From Bacteroidota bacterium (GTDB lineage Bacteria > Bacteroidota > Bacteroidia > Cytophagales > Cyclobacteriaceae), in NCBI GenBank assembly GCA_016866235.1, contig VGMW01000006.1:1-64000 (forward strand): DNA of 64,000 nt, read 5' to 3'. This document shows positions 25,590 through 34,681 of this stretch, one piece after another. A model generated the notes under the pieces. The model ran no database searches, was not told the origin of the DNA, and worked only from the letters and a program-made list of their open reading frames with translations. How positions within the stretch are numbered: the first letter of the stretch is position 1; every line of letters begins with the position of its first letter. The position numbers and the translations under genes are program-made.

Positions 25590-26720
25590 ATGAACTTAGC
25601 CTTTATCATCTGGAACGGCAGTCCGGAAATTTTTACGGCGGGCCAGATCACACTTCGCTGGTACGGTTTGCTTTTCGCATTGGGATTCCTGATCAGCCAG
25701 CAGCTCTTGACCTACATGTACCGGAAAGAAGGAAAGCCGGAAAAAGAAGTTGATAACCTCACCATATTAATGGTGGTGGCCACCATCCTTGGTGCCAGAC
25801 TTGGTCATGTTATATTCTATCAACCGGATATCCTATGGAATAATCCGCTGGGTGTTTTGCTGCCATTTGAATTTACCCCCAAGTTTCGTTTCACCGGGCT
25901 TCAGGGTTTGGCCAGTCACGGCGGCGCTATTGCCATCCTGACAGGACTTTATTTATACGCACGAAAAAAGAAAGTCAGTTACCTCCAGGTGCTCGATCGG
26001 ATCGTTATCCTGGTTTGTATTACCGGCGCTTGCATCCGTTTGGGAAATTATTTCAATTCTGAAATCATCGGAAAGCCGACTGAAATGCCCTGGGGTGTCG
26101 TTTTCACCAACAAACTGACCCACGCATTGGAGTATAAAACCCTTGATAACAATCCGGTACTTTCTGCTGCCATTATTAAAGACGAAGGTCCCCGGAGGGA
26201 CACGGTCTTATTGAAACGTCCAGGCGCCAGACCTTTGTTGTTATACATGTTCTTTAAACCGGATGTCACCGAAGAGGATATGCGTTTCTTTGTTAACTCC
26301 CGGGCAAAAAATTATGTTTCTACATTGTCTGATTTCTTTTACGACGATCCGACTGCCCCGCTTGATTTCTCTTTTGTAAAGCAAGACAACGCCTATGCTG
26401 TGAAAGCCCGGGTGGTGGGTATTGCCAGACATCCGGCACAGTTGTATGAGTCACTTTCCTGTTTAATTCTTTTTGTGGCGCTGTTCATGTTTTGGAACAA
26501 GCATCGGATTAATCTTCCGGATGGAAGAATTTTTGGTTTCTTTATGATCGCACTTTGGGGGCTGAGGTTTGCTTATGAATTCCTGAAGGAAAATCAGGAA
26601 TACTTTGAAAATGACCTTCCCTTGAACATGGGGCAATTGCTGAGCATACCATTGTTTGTGTCGGGCATTATCATCCTGATCCGGTCTTACAAAAAACCTG
26701 AACCGGCAGGTCAGGGTTAG
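25590..26720 (+). CDS. lgt: Prolipoprotein diacylglyceryl transferase
   Basis: 376 residues with about seven membrane helices. The signature region has SHGGAIAIL, ACIRLGNYFNSEIIG and RHPAQLYES, which hold the catalytic His and Arg residues of Lgt. Compared with E. coli Lgt there is an extra stretch of about 80 residues in the middle (after VVFTNKLTHALEY), as in other Bacteroidota. It transfers diacylglycerol from phosphatidylglycerol to the lipobox cysteine of prelipoproteins. Many lipoproteins in this window are its substrates. The next gene starts 47 bp later. Confidence 0.95.
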   Translation: MNLAFIIWNGSPEIFTAGQITLRWYGLLFALGFLISQQLLTYMYRKEGKPEKEVDNLTILMVVATILGARLGHVIFYQPDILWNNPLGVLLPFEFTPKFRFTGLQGLASHGGAIAILTGLYLYARKKKVSYLQVLDRIVILVCITGACIRLGNYFNSEIIGKPTEMPWGVVFTNKLTHALEYKTLDNNPVLSAAIIKDEGPRRDTVLLKRPGARPLLLYMFFKPDVTEEDMRFFVNSRAKNYVSTLSDFFYDDPTAPLDFSFVKQDNAYAVKARVVGIARHPAQLYESLSCLILFVALFMFWNKHRINLPDGRIFGFFMIALWGLRFAYEFLKENQEYFENDLPLNMGQLLSIPLFVSGIIILIRSYKKPEPAGQG

Positions 26721-26767
26721 GACGCTTGGGCCTGCTATCAAAACAGCGGGCCAATACCAATTGGGTG

Positions 26768-28174
26768 ATGAAAAGGTTTGTGTGGATTGCTATAGTTCTG
26801 TTGTTGCCGATGGCTGCTAAGGCTGTTGAAGCAGATAGTACGGAGGTAGTCCGCATTGGCCGGATTTTAATTCTGGGCAACCGTGTTACGCAGGAGCGCA
26901 TAATCCTTAGAGAGATGTCGCTAAAACCTGGCGATACCATTCGAAGGTTTCAATTAAAAAAGGTTTTAGAGCAGGATCGAATAAGAATTTACAACCTGAG
27001 GTTGTTCAACCGTATTTACCTTCAGCCAGCTGACCTTGAGCCCGGACAAACAGACATCCTCGTCGAGCTGGAAGAAAGATGGTATACTTTTCCGGTTCCG
27101 ATTTTTGAATTGTCGGATCGAAATTTCAATGAATGGTGGGAAAACTATAAACATGACTTCTCGAGGGTTAATTACGGCCTGCGGTTGTTTCAGTATAATT
27201 TTCGTGGACGTAATGAAACGCTACGGTTAACGGCGCGCTTTGGATTTTCCCGCCGGTTTGATTTGTACTACCGAATTCCAAACCTTTCCCGTAATCAGAA
27301 GCATGGCTTACTTTTTGAAATGGCTTATGCAGAGCCCGTTAATCTTGCCTACCGGACCAAGGATCATATTCTCGATTTCTTAAACGATCGAAAGCCACTG
27401 AGAAAAACCACAGGTGTTTCTGTGACCTATAGTTTCCGAAAATCATTCTATCAGACCCATTCTGTTGAATTCACCTATGATCAGTCCTCGGTTGCCGATA
27501 CCATAAAAATTCTTAACCCTGAGTACTTCTCCAAAGGGGTTTCACAGCAATGGTATAATAGAATTACCTACCGTTTTGTTTCAGAGCATCGTGATGTGGT
27601 TGCCTACCCCTTGCATGGATATCAAGTTACCGCTGGAGTCTCGAGGGTAGGGCTAGGTTTGGGCGATAAGGTTAATCAGTGGACTGTTGCCGCCACCTAT
27701 GCACATCACCTGGAGGTTGGTAAGGATCTTTATTTTTCCTGGTACAACGCTGCATCGCTAACCGCACCTGCCGATCAGCCTTATGCGATGGTGAATGGAA
27801 TTGGTTACCGCAAGCAGTTTCTTCGGGGTTATGAGATTTATGTAATTGAAGGGCCGTTTTTCTCGATGAACAAGGCCACGCTTAAAAAGCGAATTTTTCA
27901 TCGGGAGTTAACTGCGGCCGGCTTTTTAGCACCTCAGTTTAGTCATGTTCCTTTTTCCATCTATCTAAAAACCTATGCCGATGTCGGGTATGCCAGCAAT
28001 TATCCCTATTATGAATTAAGTGGATTGAACAACAGACTTACCGATCGGCCACTTGCCGGAGCTGGATTTGGTCTTGACCTGGTAACTTCCTACGATAGCG
28101 TGGTCCGACTTGAATATTCCTTTACCAGCCAGCGTACCAGTGGCTTGTACATCCACATTCGAAAAGAATTTTGA
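26768..28174 (+). CDS. POTRA/beta-barrel outer membrane protein (BamA/TamA-like)
   Basis: 468 residues. The signal peptide is MKRFVWIAIVLLLPMAAKA. A single POTRA-like domain (about residues 30-110, with ILILGNRVTQERIILREM and DILVELEERWY) is followed by a C-terminal barrel of aromatic, alternating strands ending in a strand with terminal F. Shorter than BamA, which has five POTRA domains. I chose the ATG at 26768; an in-frame TTG at 26726 would precede the signal peptide by 14 codons. It probably helps insert or export proteins at the outer membrane, or is a surface antigen of the D15 family. It is likely co-transcribed with lgt. Confidence 0.8.
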   Translation: MKRFVWIAIVLLLPMAAKAVEADSTEVVRIGRILILGNRVTQERIILREMSLKPGDTIRRFQLKKVLEQDRIRIYNLRLFNRIYLQPADLEPGQTDILVELEERWYTFPVPIFELSDRNFNEWWENYKHDFSRVNYGLRLFQYNFRGRNETLRLTARFGFSRRFDLYYRIPNLSRNQKHGLLFEMAYAEPVNLAYRTKDHILDFLNDRKPLRKTTGVSVTYSFRKSFYQTHSVEFTYDQSSVADTIKILNPEYFSKGVSQQWYNRITYRFVSEHRDVVAYPLHGYQVTAGVSRVGLGLGDKVNQWTVAATYAHHLEVGKDLYFSWYNAASLTAPADQPYAMVNGIGYRKQFLRGYEIYVIEGPFFSMNKATLKKRIFHRELTAAGFLAPQFSHVPFSIYLKTYADVGYASNYPYYELSGLNNRLTDRPLAGAGFGLDLVTSYDSVVRLEYSFTSQRTSGLYIHIRKEF

Positions 28175-28183
28175 TTTAAGGAT

Positions 28184-28208
28184 GGATGATTTAACAAATA
28201 AATCATCC
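28184..28208. terminator. Perfect 10-bp hairpin after the POTRA/barrel gene
   Basis: GGATGATTTA (28184-28193) and TAAATCATCC (28199-28208) with an ACAAA loop. It lies 9 bp after the stop at 28174, where a terminator is expected, but the sequence after it (GCTTTACT) lacks a T-run. It could be a weak terminator or a 3' stabiliser. Confidence 0.5.
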
Positions 28209-28330
28209 GCTTTACTAATGAATTAGCATTTGTCTAAAAGTGAAACCAGATTTTTTCATCATCAGGTACGTGCCTTGGAATAATTTAAATCTTTCAATGC
28301 TTCGGTAATGCATGCGCCTAGTTTCGCTGG

Positions 28331-29137
28331 GTGATTAAATTATTTTTTATGCCTGTGACCGTCCTCTCACAAGTGGTGTTTGGGCAAAACCTTATCCAAC
28401 TTCCTGATGCACGATCGGCCGGAGTTGGCTACGCGATGGCGGCCTTAAAAAATCAGGGAATAGGTCATGGCAATCCTGCGGCTCAAACGTCCAGCCTAAT
28501 GAGGTTTTCTTATGGGAAACCATTGGACTTATTGGGCATGGATCAATATGCATTTTCAATGGGGGTGGCTGGTCGTCGCTCTCAACTTGGATTTGCGGTG
28601 TCGTCGGTTGGTGATGCTGTTTTTAAACAAAATCTTTTGTCTGCTCAAGTTGGCCATCGGTTAGGTAACACGACGATCGCACTTAGGAATGATCTGTTTC
28701 AATTCACCGGTGAAAACCGTGCCACCAGGATACAATATGGACTCACCGTAGGAAGCCTCACCCGGCTCTCCGAAAAAGTTTACTCCGGCATTTACATCAG
28801 CAACATCAATGCTATTTCGGCCTCTGGTCCTTCAGTGGCATTACCTGTTCGAATGGCTCTTGGGTTGGCTTATCAGCCCAATGATGCTTTGCTGCTGGTG
28901 GCAGAAGGGTCAAAGGATGTTCGACATAACCCCTCCTTTCGTGCAGGCTTGGAATATGAAGTAGTTCGTCGCGTGATGTTTAGAACCGGAGTAAACATTA
29001 GCACTGCTGAATGTTATGTAGGAACTGGTTTCAGGTTTTGGAAACTTTTGACCGATTATTCAATTCAGTACGCTCGGTACAGGGGTCTTGTGGCAACCGC
29101 CACAGCAACCATTCCGCTCGGTAGTAGCCCGGATTAA
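28331..29137 (+). CDS. Small outer-membrane barrel protein (PorV/PorQ-like)
   Basis: 268 residues starting at GTG; an in-frame stop 10 bases upstream rules out longer forms. The next start, ATG 28349, would shorten the signal peptide. The N-terminus (about residues 1-19, ending VVFGQ) looks like a signal peptide. After it come repeated beta strands, with the ARSAGVGYAMAAL and GNPA segments seen in the PorV/PorQ/UPF0164 group. No catalytic motif. Only 3 bp separate it from the helix-hairpin-helix outer-membrane gene, so the two are very probably made together. Exact family uncertain. Confidence 0.65.
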   Translation: MIKLFFMPVTVLSQVVFGQNLIQLPDARSAGVGYAMAALKNQGIGHGNPAAQTSSLMRFSYGKPLDLLGMDQYAFSMGVAGRRSQLGFAVSSVGDAVFKQNLLSAQVGHRLGNTTIALRNDLFQFTGENRATRIQYGLTVGSLTRLSEKVYSGIYISNINAISASGPSVALPVRMALGLAYQPNDALLLVAEGSKDVRHNPSFRAGLEYEVVRRVMFRTGVNISTAECYVGTGFRFWKLLTDYSIQYARYRGLVATATATIPLGSSPD

Positions 29138-29140
29138 AAA

Positions 29141-31180
29141 ATGAGGTTCGGCTCTAGGGATTTAATGTACATTCTACTACCAATCTGTATTGGCAAGGCA
29201 CATGCACAATTACCGATTGAATCGTCGGGTGATTTATCTGCCATCGTGGAGCAAGTCCTGATGTTTAAAGAAGATCAGTCCTACGACGAGGTTCATGAAC
29301 GCTTGCTACAGCTATCCTTAAGTCCATTGGATGTTAATGCAGTGGATGAGGAAAAGTTGCGTGGTATTGGTGTCCTTACCGAAAAACAAATCCAAAATTT
29401 ATTGGAACACCGACGAATTTCAGGCCCAATGATATCTTTTTATGAATTACAGGCGGTTGAGGGATTTGATGAGCAAACCATTCGGTTTTTGATGCCTTTT
29501 TTGCGTTTCGCCGACCGCGATCATTACGATTGGAAAGGCTTGGGTAAGCGAATGTTGTCGGAGAAAAACAATTTTTTGTTGATGCGAAGCGATGGACTCG
29601 TGACCAGAAATAATGGTGATCGGGTTTTTGGTTCGCCCATGCGGTCGTTGATGCGGTTTCGCTCTCAGCATCCGCGTGATTACAGTTTGAATTTTACTGC
29701 CGAGCGGGATGCGGGAGAGCAGTTCATTTGGAATCCAGGCCGGGGGTATACCGGCTTCGATTTCACTTCAGTAAGTCTTCGAATTATGGATAAAGGCCGG
29801 GTGCAAAACCTAATTATTGGCGATTACAACGCAGGTTTTGGACAGGGACTTGTGCTGGGCAGCGGATTTGGTGTTGGTAAAGGTGCAGAGACCATCACTT
29901 CCGTTCGACAGGGGTACTCCGGATTCAGGCCATACACTTCTTTGAATGAATCAGGTTTTTTCAGAGGGATTGCCGCCAGTTTTTTGGTTAACAAATATGT
30001 TTCAATGGATGCTTTTTACTCCTTGGTGAAACGCGACGGTGATAAAAGGATGGCGGCCGATAGTTCTTATTACATCCACTCATTGCTGATCACCGGATTG
30101 CATCGATCAGAGAATGAATTGGCCAACCGAAAAAATTTAAAAGAGGGCAATGCGGGTGTTGCACTTCGGTTTAGGGCTCGGTCAACGGAAGCGGGATTAT
30201 TGCTGAGCGAGCAGAAATTTTCTACCCCGTTATCGCCACCCAAACACCTATACTCATCAACGTCTTTGAGGGGCAGGCATTTTCAATACGCCAGTATATT
30301 TATCAACAGCCGTTGGCAGAATATTTCATTTTTTTCAGAGGCGTCATTATATCAAATGCAGTCCCTGGCATGGATAGCTGGTCTTCAGTCGGCGTTGACA
30401 CCTGAAATTGATTTTTCAGCGCTTGTCAGAAGTTATCCCGGAACCAATCGGAACCAATCGTGGGGTGCTATGTATTCCAAGGCGTTTTCGGAAAACTCAG
30501 ACACAGGAAATGAGCAGGGGCTCTATATGGGCTTTAGATTCAAACCCGATAAAAAGAAAGTGTTTTCTGCTTACGTCGATCTTTTCAGATTTCCGCTGAT
30601 CAAATACAGGGTTTATAAACCTTCAGATGGCTCTGAGTGGCTTATGAAGTACACACAAAAATTCAGTGGGGGACAAAATCTATCGATTCAGATTCGCCAG
30701 GAGAAAAAATTACGGAATGTTATTTCGGATGGACAGTCATTTTATAACCTCGATGAAACCACCAGAACTGTTTTGGCCTTCGTATGGCATGAAAAAATAA
30801 GTCACCATTTTTCTTCGGATACCCGTATTCAGGCCTCCGGATTTAAGGAGGGTCAAGCTTCCAGTGCCGGCTGGTTTGTAGCGCAGGACTTTGATTTGAA
30901 ATATCCGCGCTGGTCGATTTCAACGCGCTATGGCATTTTTGATAGCAGAGATTATGATGCCCGGATATTTACCTATGAGCGTGACCTTTGGCTGGCGTAC
31001 GCTTTCCCTTCCTTTTACGGACGCGGTGTGAGGTGCTATGCCAATGTTAAATGGTCGCCAGGCTCCAGGACTGATTTTTATGTCCGTTGGGCTGGGACCT
31101 ACTACCGGACGGTATCACCGAAGGAAGATCCTGCCTATGATCAGGAAAGTTGGAGGCTACAATTGGTGATTAAGCTCTGA
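29141..31180 (+). CDS. Outer-membrane beta-barrel protein with N-terminal helix-hairpin-helix domain
   Basis: 679 residues. Signal peptide 1-23 (ends KAHAQ). Residues about 63-123 form a ComEA-like helix-hairpin-helix domain: LDVNAVDEEKLRGIGVLTEKQI, then a second hairpin LQAVEGFDEQTIRFLMPFLRF. The remaining 550 residues are aromatic, alternating beta strands ending in a terminal strand LQLVIKL, so a large barrel is expected. Such proteins occur in many Bacteroidota but I know no function. The helix-hairpin-helix fold usually binds the DNA backbone. It is linked to the PorV/PorQ-like gene by 3 bp and converges with pyk. Confidence 0.75.
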   Translation: MRFGSRDLMYILLPICIGKAHAQLPIESSGDLSAIVEQVLMFKEDQSYDEVHERLLQLSLSPLDVNAVDEEKLRGIGVLTEKQIQNLLEHRRISGPMISFYELQAVEGFDEQTIRFLMPFLRFADRDHYDWKGLGKRMLSEKNNFLLMRSDGLVTRNNGDRVFGSPMRSLMRFRSQHPRDYSLNFTAERDAGEQFIWNPGRGYTGFDFTSVSLRIMDKGRVQNLIIGDYNAGFGQGLVLGSGFGVGKGAETITSVRQGYSGFRPYTSLNESGFFRGIAASFLVNKYVSMDAFYSLVKRDGDKRMAADSSYYIHSLLITGLHRSENELANRKNLKEGNAGVALRFRARSTEAGLLLSEQKFSTPLSPPKHLYSSTSLRGRHFQYASIFINSRWQNISFFSEASLYQMQSLAWIAGLQSALTPEIDFSALVRSYPGTNRNQSWGAMYSKAFSENSDTGNEQGLYMGFRFKPDKKKVFSAYVDLFRFPLIKYRVYKPSDGSEWLMKYTQKFSGGQNLSIQIRQEKKLRNVISDGQSFYNLDETTRTVLAFVWHEKISHHFSSDTRIQASGFKEGQASSAGWFVAQDFDLKYPRWSISTRYGIFDSRDYDARIFTYERDLWLAYAFPSFYGRGVRCYANVKWSPGSRTDFYVRWAGTYYRTVSPKEDPAYDQESWRLQLVIKL

Positions 31181-31186
31181 CAGAAT

Positions 31187-32614
31187 TTACTGAACGACGT
31201 TCAGCTTCATCATGTTGGTTCTGCTTCTCTCCTGAATGGGCATACTGGTTAGACTGATGAACACGTCACCAGATTTTAAATGTCCATCGCGCTTAAGTAT
31301 GGCCTCAACGTCGGCTATGGTTTCGTCGGTTGAGGTGACCTTGTTGTAGAAATAAGCTTTGGTAGCCCAAACCAGATTGAGTGTATTAAGGATGGCCTTA
31401 TTCGAGGTAAAGACAAAGATGTTGGCATCCGGACGGTGCGAAGACGACTTAAATGCCGTGTAGCCGCTTTGGGTTAACCCGACGATTGCACGTGCATTCA
31501 CTTCTTTGGCAAGTTTACAAGCGGCAAGGATTAAGCTGTCGTGCATGAAAATTGGTGAGGCGGGATCTACCGGACGGAACCGGTAGAAAATATCCGCCTG
31601 TTTTTCAACCGAGGAAATGGTTTTGACCATGCTTCGGATTACCTCTATCGGGTATTTTCCTGCTGCGGTTTCCGCTGAAAGCATCAGGGCATCAGCGCCA
31701 TCAATTACGGCGTTGGCCACATCGTTTGTTTCTGCTCTGGTTGGCCTTGGATTTTCAATCATGCTCTCCATCATCTGTGTGGCAACGATTACCGGTCTGG
31801 AGAGTTTGTTGCAAAGCTGAACAATGCGTTTTTGAACCATCGGCACTTCCTCCATCCAGATTTCAACACCCAGATCGCCTCGGGCCACCATTACAGCATC
31901 AGTGGCTTCGATAATACTTTCAAGATTTTCGAGCGCTTCTGGCTTTTCGATTTTAGCAACAATCCTGGTGTCTGGATTTTTTTCAGCGATGATTTTTCTG
32001 AGTGCATCAATATCGGATGCTTTCCTCACGAAGGAGAGTGCAACCCAGTCCACTTTGTTTTCAAGACCAAACATCAGGTCTGCGCTGTCCTTTTCGGTGA
32101 GCGAAGGTGCAGTGACTTTGGTGAAGGGCAGGTTGATGCCCTTTCTGGATTTAAGCGGCCCTCCGTACTTCACTTCGCAATGAACTTCAATGCCTTTTAC
32201 TGCCTTTACTGTTAATTGAATTTTACCGTCGTCAATAAGAATGGCATCGCCAATTTTTACATCGTTGGGTAATTCCTTGTAGGATGTACTCACTTTTTCA
32301 GCAGTTCCTTCGAGTTCTTCCGTGGTGATTATGAGGGTCGATCCTGCAGTCAGTTCTACACCTTCCCGGACGGTGTTCACCCGGATTTTCGGACCCTGGA
32401 GATCCTGGAGCAGGGCAACACTGGTACCAAGCTCCTGATTCAGTTCCCGGACATTTTGGATAACCTTTAAATGTTGATCGTGCTGACCGTGGGAAAAATT
32501 AAGTCTGAACACATCAACACCTTCCATGATTAATGCGCGTAGCATTTCCTTGGCACTGGATGCAGGACCTACGGTGGCGACGATTTTTGTTTTGTTGAAA
32601 GTAGACTTCTCCAT
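31187..32614 (-). CDS. pyk: Pyruvate kinase
   Basis: 475 residues. The N-terminal TKIVATVGPASS, the substrate signature IVAKIEKPEALENL with catalytic lysine, the Mg-binding DAVMVARGDLGVE and the MMESMIENPRPTRAETNDVANAV helix are all present. The C-terminal effector domain is complete. It converts PEP and ADP to pyruvate and ATP. The IPExxxVDY gene lies 3 bp upstream on the same strand, as in many Bacteroidota. Confidence 0.97.
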   Translation of the reverse strand: MEKSTFNKTKIVATVGPASSAKEMLRALIMEGVDVFRLNFSHGQHDQHLKVIQNVRELNQELGTSVALLQDLQGPKIRVNTVREGVELTAGSTLIITTEELEGTAEKVSTSYKELPNDVKIGDAILIDDGKIQLTVKAVKGIEVHCEVKYGGPLKSRKGINLPFTKVTAPSLTEKDSADLMFGLENKVDWVALSFVRKASDIDALRKIIAEKNPDTRIVAKIEKPEALENLESIIEATDAVMVARGDLGVEIWMEEVPMVQKRIVQLCNKLSRPVIVATQMMESMIENPRPTRAETNDVANAVIDGADALMLSAETAAGKYPIEVIRSMVKTISSVEKQADIFYRFRPVDPASPIFMHDSLILAACKLAKEVNARAIVGLTQSGYTAFKSSSHRPDANIFVFTSNKAILNTLNLVWATKAYFYNKVTSTDETIADVEAILKRDGHLKSGDVFISLTSMPIQERSRTNMMKLNVVQ

Positions 32615-32617
32615 GGA

Positions 32618-33040
32618 TCAGAAAATAAAGTTTTCCTTAGATTTTAAGGATGCCAAAGGTAGAAAAGCGCACCATTCAATGGTAGTAATATTTTTCAATG
32701 CCTCCATAACTTCTTGTTGGTTATCGGTTTCTCGATTGGTTGTCATCAGAATGAAATCAAATCCAGGATGCTCTGGGACTAACAGCCATTTGGTTGTTGC
32801 ACTTTCTTCTGGTTTGTTTTTAAAAAGTCTGAAGGATGTAAGTTCCGTCTGATGTAGGAATTGCGCATACCCCAGGTCTTCTCCCGATTTGGACCTGACC
32901 AACAGATCTGAGACTCTGGACAGGTTGATTTTTAATGCCCGGTTTAGTTCCCAGGCGAGCTTAAAAGGCTTCAGGGTGCTGGTAATTCCATATAGACTGA
33001 AATCAAATCCGTAATCGATTTCAAGCCTTGTTTTCTTCAT
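32618..33040 (-). CDS. IPExxxVDY family protein
   Basis: 140 residues, cytoplasmic, no cysteine cluster or membrane segment. The family motif appears as VPEHPGFDFIL (IPExxxVDY with conservative changes). Its position between acpP (divergent) and pyk (same strand, 3 bp) is the conserved Bacteroidota location. The start at 33040 (MKKTRLEIDYGF) is chosen; an upstream in-frame TTG at 33097 gives a poor N-terminus. Function unknown. Confidence 0.82.
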   Translation of the reverse strand: MKKTRLEIDYGFDFSLYGITSTLKPFKLAWELNRALKINLSRVSDLLVRSKSGEDLGYAQFLHQTELTSFRLFKNKPEESATTKWLLVPEHPGFDFILMTTNRETDNQQEVMEALKNITTIEWCAFLPLASLKSKENFIF

Positions 33041-33153
33041 TTTTCGCTGTTTTTGTGCGGTTTTAGCCCTATTCAGAAGGCTAAAAAAGTTTGCCAATAT
33101 TGCTCTAAATCTCTTTCTTTGCGAAGTTTTTTAACTACCTAAATCAAAAAATC

Positions 33154-33393
33154 ATGTCTGAAATCGCACAGAAAGTCAAGCAAATCATTGTCGAGAAACT
33201 TGGCGTTGAAGAATCCGAAGTTACTCCCGAGGCAAGCTTCACCAATGATCTCGGTGCTGATTCACTGGATACTGTTGAACTGATCATGGAGTTTGAAAAG
33301 GAATTTAATATTTCCATTCCAGACGACCAGGCAGAAAACATCGCCACGGTCGGCCAGGCGATTTCCTATCTTGAAGAGAACATCAAGAAGTAA
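33154..33393 (+). CDS. acpP: Acyl carrier protein
   Basis: 79 residues, acidic. The phosphopantetheine serine is S37 in GADSLDTVE. It carries acyl chains in fatty acid synthesis. A TTTG at 33090 and TTTCTTTG at 33114-33121, 20 bp apart, may be its promoter, although the second box lacks the usual A. FabF starts 28 bp downstream, the usual acpP-fabF-rnc order in Bacteroidota. Confidence 0.97.
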   Translation: MSEIAQKVKQIIVEKLGVEESEVTPEASFTNDLGADSLDTVELIMEFEKEFNISIPDDQAENIATVGQAISYLEENIKK

Positions 33394-33421
33394 GAGCCGA
33401 ATAACAATTCTTTCAATTTGA

Positions 33422-34672
33422 ATGAATCTTAGACGCGTAGTCGTCACCGGTGTCGGCGCCCTCACTCCCATTGGAAATACCTTACAGGAATTCTGGCAAG
33501 GTCTCACCGAAGGGAAGAGTGGCGCTGCACCAATTACCCTCTTCGATGCCTCCAAGTTTAAAACCAGGTTCGCCTGCGAGGTAAAGAATCTTAGCATAGA
33601 CAATTTTATCGAACGAAAAGAGGCACGGAAAATGGACCTCTTCACGCAATACGCCATGATCGTATGCGACGAAGCGCTCCGTGATTCCGGTCTCGATCTC
33701 CCTACCATTAATCATGACCGCGTAGGTGTGATTTGGGGTTCTGGTATTGGTGGACTGTTCACCTTTCAGGAAGAGGTAAAATATTTTGCAAAGGGTGATG
33801 GTACACCAAGATTCAATCCCTTCTTCATCCCTAAGATGATTCCGGACCTTAGTGCAGGCCATATTTCCATCAAGTATGGTTTCAGGGGACCGAACTACGC
33901 TACCGTATCCGCATGCGCTTCCTCCACCAATTCTATTTATGATGCCTTCACCCACATTCGATTGGGAAAGGCAGACATCATAGTCACCGGTGGTTCTGAA
34001 GCAGCAGTTTGCGAAGCGGGCGTTGGAGGTTTCAATGCGCTTAAGGCGCTTAGTGAAAGAAATGATTCTCCGGAAACGGCCTCACGTCCTTATGACAAGG
34101 ACCGCGATGGATTTGTTCTGGGTGAAGGCGCAGGTTGTCTCATTCTTGAGGACTACGAACACGCTAAAGCAAGGGGTGCAAAAATTTATGCTGAAATACT
34201 CGGTGGCGCCATGACCTCCGATGCCTATCATATCACAGCCCCACATCCCGAAGGTGCAGGAATAATAAAGGTGATGGAGCTGGCCTTGGAAGAGGCCAAT
34301 CTGAAGCCTTCAGACATTCAGTACATCAATACCCACGGCACTTCAACGCCGCTGGGCGACATCGGTGAGATCAAAGCCATCCAAAAAGTATTTGGTCCGT
34401 ACGCATCTGGTTTAAATATATCCTCGACAAAATCAATGACCGGACACCTGCTGGGTGCTGCCGGTGCCATTGAAACCATCGCCTGTTTACTGGCATTGGA
34501 AAAGGGAATTATCCCTCCAACCATCAACCACTTTAACGACGATCCAGAGCTGGATCCTTCCCTGAACCTGACTTTCAATAAGGCGCAGGAGAAAAAAGTT
34601 ACTTGTGCCCTCAGCAATACCTTTGGTTTTGGAGGACACAATTTCTCCGTCATACTCGGTAAGACCGCTTAA
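33422..34672 (+). CDS. fabF: 3-oxoacyl-ACP synthase II
   Basis: 416 residues. The catalytic cysteine is C165 (TVSACASSTN), and the active-site histidines lie in NTHGTSTPLGD and KSMTGHLLGAAGA. It condenses malonyl-ACP with acyl-ACP. Its stop is 9 bp before the rnc start. Confidence 0.97.
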   Translation: MNLRRVVVTGVGALTPIGNTLQEFWQGLTEGKSGAAPITLFDASKFKTRFACEVKNLSIDNFIERKEARKMDLFTQYAMIVCDEALRDSGLDLPTINHDRVGVIWGSGIGGLFTFQEEVKYFAKGDGTPRFNPFFIPKMIPDLSAGHISIKYGFRGPNYATVSACASSTNSIYDAFTHIRLGKADIIVTGGSEAAVCEAGVGGFNALKALSERNDSPETASRPYDKDRDGFVLGEGAGCLILEDYEHAKARGAKIYAEILGGAMTSDAYHITAPHPEGAGIIKVMELALEEANLKPSDIQYINTHGTSTPLGDIGEIKAIQKVFGPYASGLNISSTKSMTGHLLGAAGAIETIACLLALEKGIIPPTINHFNDDPELDPSLNLTFNKAQEKKVTCALSNTFGFGGHNFSVILGKTA

Positions 34673-34681
34673 TGGCTCAAA

